A DNA stretch of 40,104 nt, from contig JALSHG010000111.1 of the NCBI GenBank assembly GCA_026982355.1, positions 1 to 40,104 of the forward strand, given 5' to 3'. Position 1 is the stretch's first letter. Every line of letters starts with the position of its first letter. The DNA is from Thermodesulfovibrio sp. (GTDB lineage Bacteria; Nitrospirota; Thermodesulfovibrionia; UBA6902). Position numbers and translations under genes: made by a program. Of the stretch, positions 36,861 through 40,104 are shown one piece after another. The notes beneath the pieces were generated by a model. The model was given only the letters and a program-made list of their open reading frames with translations. It had not been told where the DNA came from and did no database searches.

Positions 36861-38179
36861 GCCGAATCCCCTGAACCGCGATTCTCCAGATACCTGACCT
36901 CTTCCCTGCCCTTCTGCTCATCCACGAAATACAGCAGTATCCCCCCTGCTATGAAAAAAAGCGCGATCGAGAATATCCCTGCACGTGACGCGATATTGCT
37001 GCTGTACCCCATTGACCTGACGAGCAGGCCGATCCCTCCCATGACGGCAGGGCCCATGACAACGGCGAATTTGCCGAGCATGTTATAAAACCCGAAGTAC
37101 TCCGCCGATTTGTCGGCGGGAATTATCCTGGCGTAAAACGAGCGGCTCAGGGCCTGTACGCCGCCCTGGACAAGGCCGATTATAACCGCCAGCATGTAAA
37201 ACTCTCTCTTGTCCTGCATGAATGCGCCCCGTACGGATATAAACAGGTAAACAATGATGGCTATGAATATCGCCCGTTTCGTCCCGATCCTTTCGCCGAT
37301 ATAACCGAAGCCTATGGCGGCCGGGAACCCGACGAACTGGGTGATCAGCAACGCACGGATAAGATCTTCGGGCTCAAACCCGATGGAAATGCCGTAATCA
37401 ACCGCCATGCGGACGATTGTATCCACACCGTCGATATACAGCCAGTAAGCCGCAAGGAACAGGAAAACCGTCTTCAGGTGGCGGACTTCACGGAAGGTGT
37501 CCCTCAGTTGGATAAGCCCTGCCCTGACGGCCTTCAGAGCGGAAATCTTCACGCGGCCTTCGGGTTCCCTGACGAAAACAAAAACCGGCACTGAGAAAAC
37601 CGCCCACCAGGCGCCCACCGTGAGAAAAGAAAACCGCACGGCCTCTGCGGCGTCTGCAAATCCGAAGACACCGGGACTGAGGGTCATCCAGACATTCAGT
37701 GCAAAGAGAAGGCCGCCGCCGAGGTAGCCGAGGGACAGGCCCAGTGAAGAGACGGAATCCAGTCTTTTCTCCGGGGCCACGATGGTGATAAGGGAGTCAT
37801 AGAAGATATTTCCGCCCGAGAACCCTATCGTTGCAAGGATATAGAGCACGATTGCAGGCAGCCACTGCCCTCTGGAGACCATGTACAACGAGAGGGTCAT
37901 TACGATCCCCGTGCAGGCAAAGAACATGAGGAACTTCTTTTTTGCGGTGCCCTTGTCGGCAATCGCCCCGAGAAAGGGGGCCAGTACAGCCACGGTAACG
38001 CCGGCTATGGAATTGGCCAGCCCCAGCCTGGCTGTGCTGACGGTTGTATCAACCCCGGAACTCCAGAACTGGTTGAAGAAGACCGGGAAAAAACCGGCCA
38101 TAACCGTTGTGGCAAATGCCGAGTTCGCCCAGTCATACAGGGCCCATCCAAAGACTGCTTTCCTGTCGCGGGATTGCAA
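36857..38179 (-). CDS. UMF1-type major facilitator transporter
   Basis: A 440-residue MFS protein with 12 hydrophobic segments. FGWALYDWANSAFATTVMAG near the N-terminus is the UMF1/Atg22-like signature (Y-D-W-A-N-S-A), followed by APFLGAIADKGTAKKKFL (the A-motif-like loop), SSLGLSLGYLGGGLLF, and SRSFYARIIPADKSAEYFGF. Substrate unknown. Its stop lies inside the right end of the palindromic element P7. Confidence 0.88.
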   Translation of the reverse strand: MQSRDRKAVFGWALYDWANSAFATTVMAGFFPVFFNQFWSSGVDTTVSTARLGLANSIAGVTVAVLAPFLGAIADKGTAKKKFLMFFACTGIVMTLSLYMVSRGQWLPAIVLYILATIGFSGGNIFYDSLITIVAPEKRLDSVSSLGLSLGYLGGGLLFALNVWMTLSPGVFGFADAAEAVRFSFLTVGAWWAVFSVPVFVFVREPEGRVKISALKAVRAGLIQLRDTFREVRHLKTVFLFLAAYWLYIDGVDTIVRMAVDYGISIGFEPEDLIRALLITQFVGFPAAIGFGYIGERIGTKRAIFIAIIVYLFISVRGAFMQDKREFYMLAVIIGLVQGGVQALSRSFYARIIPADKSAEYFGFYNMLGKFAVVMGPAVMGGIGLLVRSMGYSSNIASRAGIFSIALFFIAGGILLYFVDEQKGREEVRYLENRGSGDSA

Positions 38180-38182
38180 TGT

Positions 38183-38250
38183 CGGTTAACCGGGAAATAT
38201 CCGCCGGCGGTCATGTCCACCTGCCGCGTTTATACAACGTTAACGCCAAA
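38183..38250. repeat. Degenerate palindromic TTGCATAA element (P8)
   Basis: GGTTAACCGGGAAATATCCG at the left and GCGTTTATACAACGTTAACG at the right, with GCCGGCGG between. It resembles one half of the better copies and sits in the gap between the chemotaxis and transporter genes. Confidence 0.45.
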
Positions 38251-38280
38251 GTTTCAACAGCCTCATTATACACCAGTCCC

Positions 38281-39933
38281 TTAATATTTTTCATACACAT
38301 CCCCTCCGTCATTGGCGCCGTTGCTTGCGGCGTGTGCCGCTCCGCCCCCGGCCTTTCCATGGGCAATGCGTGCGTGTGACGATGACTCGGGTGCCGGCAC
38401 CTGAAGTGGCCCGGGTCCCCTGCCGGCCCTGCCGCCACTGCCCCGGACCTTAAAGAACGCTATTGCGTTCCGGAGCTGCTCTGCCTGGGCGGCCAGCTCT
38501 TCTGCGGTTGAGGACATCTCCTCGGAGGCCCCTGCATTCATCTGGATCACATGGTCCAGCTGCTGGATGGCGGTGTTAATCTGCTCCGCCCCCGTGTTCT
38601 GCTCGTTGCTTGAGGCGGTTATCTCCTGGACCAGCTCCGCTGTCTTCCGGATGTCCGGCACAAGTTTCTCAAGCACGCCGCCGGCCTTTTCGGCCACCTC
38701 CACGCTGGAGGCCGACAGATCGCTTATTTCAGCAGCAGCCGCCTGGCTGCGTTCAGCAAGCTTGCGGACCTCGGCGGCCACCACTGCAAAGCCCTTGCCG
38801 TGCTCTCCAGCCCTTGCCGCCTCGATGGCCGCGTTCAGCGCCAGCAGGTTCGTCTGTCTTGCTATCTCTTCAATAATCGATATCTTGCCGGCGATCTCCT
38901 TCATGGCCGCCACCGCCTCTGAAACCGCCCTGCCGCCCTCATCCGCGTCTGCGGATGCCTGGCCTGCTATCTTGTCGGTCTGGATGGCATTCTCCGCGTT
39001 CTGCCTGATGTTGGCGGCCATCTGCTCCATTGACGAGGATGCCTCCTCCACAGAGGCAGCCTGCTCCGTCGCGCCCTGGGACAACTGCTGGGCTCCCGCG
39101 CTCATCTCCCGGCTTCCTGTCAACACATTGTCGGCCGAAGCCACCACCTCACCTACAATCGTCCTTAATTTTTTCACCATGTTTTTCATGGCGGCGAGCA
39201 GGCGGCCGGTTTCATCCCTGCTCTTTACCTCGATATCCATGGTGAGGTCGCCGTCGGCAACCCTGTTGGTTATATCCACCGCGTTGATAAGCGGACGGAC
39301 AATCAGCCGGTTGGCCAAAAACATTGAAACGCCCACGACGGCGAAAGTTAACAGGAGTGCTGTAATCTGGACGGTCATGAGCATATCCGACTTTTTCTCC
39401 GAAGCCTCCTTCAGCAGCACCACGGCCTTATTGGACTCCCTGAGAAGGGGAAGGTTCCCTTCCATAATCCCGCTGACGGCCTTCCGAAATTCAGGTGAAT
39501 CAACAGCGGCATCCGGTGCGGTGACGGTTTCCATATATTTCCTGAAAGCACCCCACAACTCCTCCACCTTCTGCATCTGGAGCCTTGCATCACCGGTGCT
39601 TTCCGGCAGGGCCGTGTCCTTGCCGTCCGTGCCCGGCGTTATTCCACCGTCTTTCAGCGCCTGAAGGCTTTCGTCATAGAGGGAGACCGTCTCCAGCAGG
39701 CCATTCCTTATCCCGGCGGTGTCAGAGTTGTTTTTCAGGGCGGAGACAAGGGCAAGGGCCTCCTTGGACATCTTCTGGGTCAGCATCCGCTGCCTGCCTG
39801 CAATATCTATCACCCTGGCGTCAGCCGACTGAGAGAAACCCACATATGTAGTGGCCCCCACCACCAGCAGCATAAAGACCGCAAAGAGACCCACCATGGC
39901 AAATATTTTGAACCTGAGGGAAGTTGTGTCCAT
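38281..39933 (-). CDS. Methyl-accepting chemotaxis protein with PilJ-type sensor domain
   Basis: A 550-residue transducer. N-terminal TM ([20 protein letters not shown]), then a PilJ-type motif [20 protein letters not shown], a periplasmic helical domain, TM2 ([20 protein letters not shown]), HAMP ([20 protein letters not shown]) and a signalling domain with [20 protein letters not shown] and [19 protein letters not shown]. The R-Q-R-M-L-(S/T)-Q pattern occurs in sensors related to nitrate/nitrite-type receptors. A Gly/Ala-rich C-terminal tail ([12 protein letters not shown]) is unusual. No other che genes are nearby. Confidence 0.93.
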   Translation of the reverse strand: MDTTSLRFKIFAMVGLFAVFMLLVVGATTYVGFSQSADARVIDIAGRQRMLTQKMSKEALALVSALKNNSDTAGIRNGLLETVSLYDESLQALKDGGITPGTDGKDTALPESTGDARLQMQKVEELWGAFRKYMETVTAPDAAVDSPEFRKAVSGIMEGNLPLLRESNKAVVLLKEASEKKSDMLMTVQITALLLTFAVVGVSMFLANRLIVRPLINAVDITNRVADGDLTMDIEVKSRDETGRLLAAMKNMVKKLRTIVGEVVASADNVLTGSREMSAGAQQLSQGATEQAASVEEASSSMEQMAANIRQNAENAIQTDKIAGQASADADEGGRAVSEAVAAMKEIAGKISIIEEIARQTNLLALNAAIEAARAGEHGKGFAVVAAEVRKLAERSQAAAAEISDLSASSVEVAEKAGGVLEKLVPDIRKTAELVQEITASSNEQNTGAEQINTAIQQLDHVIQMNAGASEEMSSTAEELAAQAEQLRNAIAFFKVRGSGGRAGRGPGPLQVPAPESSSHARIAHGKAGGGAAHAASNGANDGGDVYEKY

Positions 39934-39980
39934 TTTTCAGCTCCTTTTCTTCTTCAGGATTTGTATCGTTAAAGATAACA

Positions 39981-40072
39981 CCTTACAGCAGCATGAAAAC
40001 ACCGCCCGCGAGGCAGGGAGGTGTGCGGCAGGTTTTACGCCGGACTCCGCTGCCGGCTTATGCAACATAAGG
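39981..40072. repeat. Palindromic TTGCATAA element (P9)
   Basis: A 92-bp copy with ends CCTTACAGCAGCATGAAAAC and GGCTTATGCAACATAAGG, aligned along its whole length with the copy at 7935-8025 (shared GAGGTGTGCGGCAGGTTTT-like core). It sits about 50 bases upstream of the chemotaxis gene. Confidence 0.8.
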
Positions 40073-40104
40073 TTAACCCTCCGGCACCATCCGCCTGTTT
40101 CCCA

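Noticed and set aside
38567-39664. Long open frame of 365 codons on the plus strand within the chemotaxis gene
   Set aside because: It is the complement of the Ala/Glu-rich signalling helices, giving Ser/Ala-rich low-complexity sequence. The minus-strand gene is certain.
1-40104. tRNA or rRNA genes
   Set aside because: No cloverleaf with a GGTTCGAATCC-type arm or conserved rRNA segment was found by eye on either strand.

Overview
The window looks like a chromosome segment of an anaerobic, Gram-negative sulfur-metabolising bacterium. A sulfate/sulfite-reducing member of Nitrospirota (Thermodesulfovibrionia-like) or a deltaproteobacterial-type lineage would fit. The support is a complete dissimilatory sulfite reductase core (dsrA, dsrB, dsrD, dsrC, dsrM, dsrK, dsrJ), outer-membrane functions (LolA, Wza/SLBB and YjbH-type export proteins) and ordinary sigma70-like promoters. 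The lineage is inferred from gene content only.

Region 1 (1-8030) is AT-rich accessory DNA. It holds several apparently intact toxin-antitoxin pairs, all on the minus strand: UPF0175/DUF3368-PIN, RelE with antitoxin, DUF4258/DUF2283, and ParE with antitoxin. Among them lie many decayed pieces, mainly the 3' ends of PIN and RelE toxin genes, a frameshifted HicA and a frameshifted RelE. The pieces are shuffled with direct repeats of 40-140 bp, the 3' end of a group II intron, MITE-like elements and a palindromic repeat with TTGCATAA ends.

Region 2 (8030-17172, plus strand) is an exopolysaccharide initiation and export block. It encodes a WecA/TagO-type sugar-phosphate transferase, a Wzz-like chain-length protein, a seven-SLBB polysaccharide export protein, a YjbH-like barrel protein, a secreted Gly/Ala-rich protein and a lipoprotein. 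A good promoter at 8565-8592 fixes the start of the first gene.

Region 3 (17173-28836) is the sulfur-energy locus. A plus-strand tusB-tusD-tusC-tusA operon (DsrEFH/TusBCD-type sulfur relay plus TusA) converges on a long minus-strand dsr cluster, and a bidirectional terminator separates them. The dsr order is dsrA-dsrB-dsrD-dsrN(cbiA)-zinc-ribbon gene-dsrC-RsbRD_N gene (dsrT-like)-dsrM-dsrK-dsrJ-ferredoxin. dsrO and dsrP are not present here. The dsrA and dsrC promoters share an identical 17-bp block, and strong stem-loops follow dsrB and dsrC. atpZ-atpI lies directly upstream of dsrA.

Region 4 (28837-40104) holds uppP-ftsK-lolA-divergent polysaccharide deacetylase, then a 40-residue ORF with a NusG paralogue, a metallo-beta-lactamase-fold enzyme, a sulfotransferase with APS kinase (PAPS synthesis and use), a UMF1-type MFS transporter and a methyl-accepting chemotaxis protein. 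UppP recycles the lipid carrier used by the region 2 transferase. The NusG paralogue is a candidate antiterminator for long polysaccharide operons. The APS kinase would divert APS from energy metabolism toward sulfation. The palindromic TTGCATAA element recurs in intergenic gaps from 3.4 kb to the end of the window.
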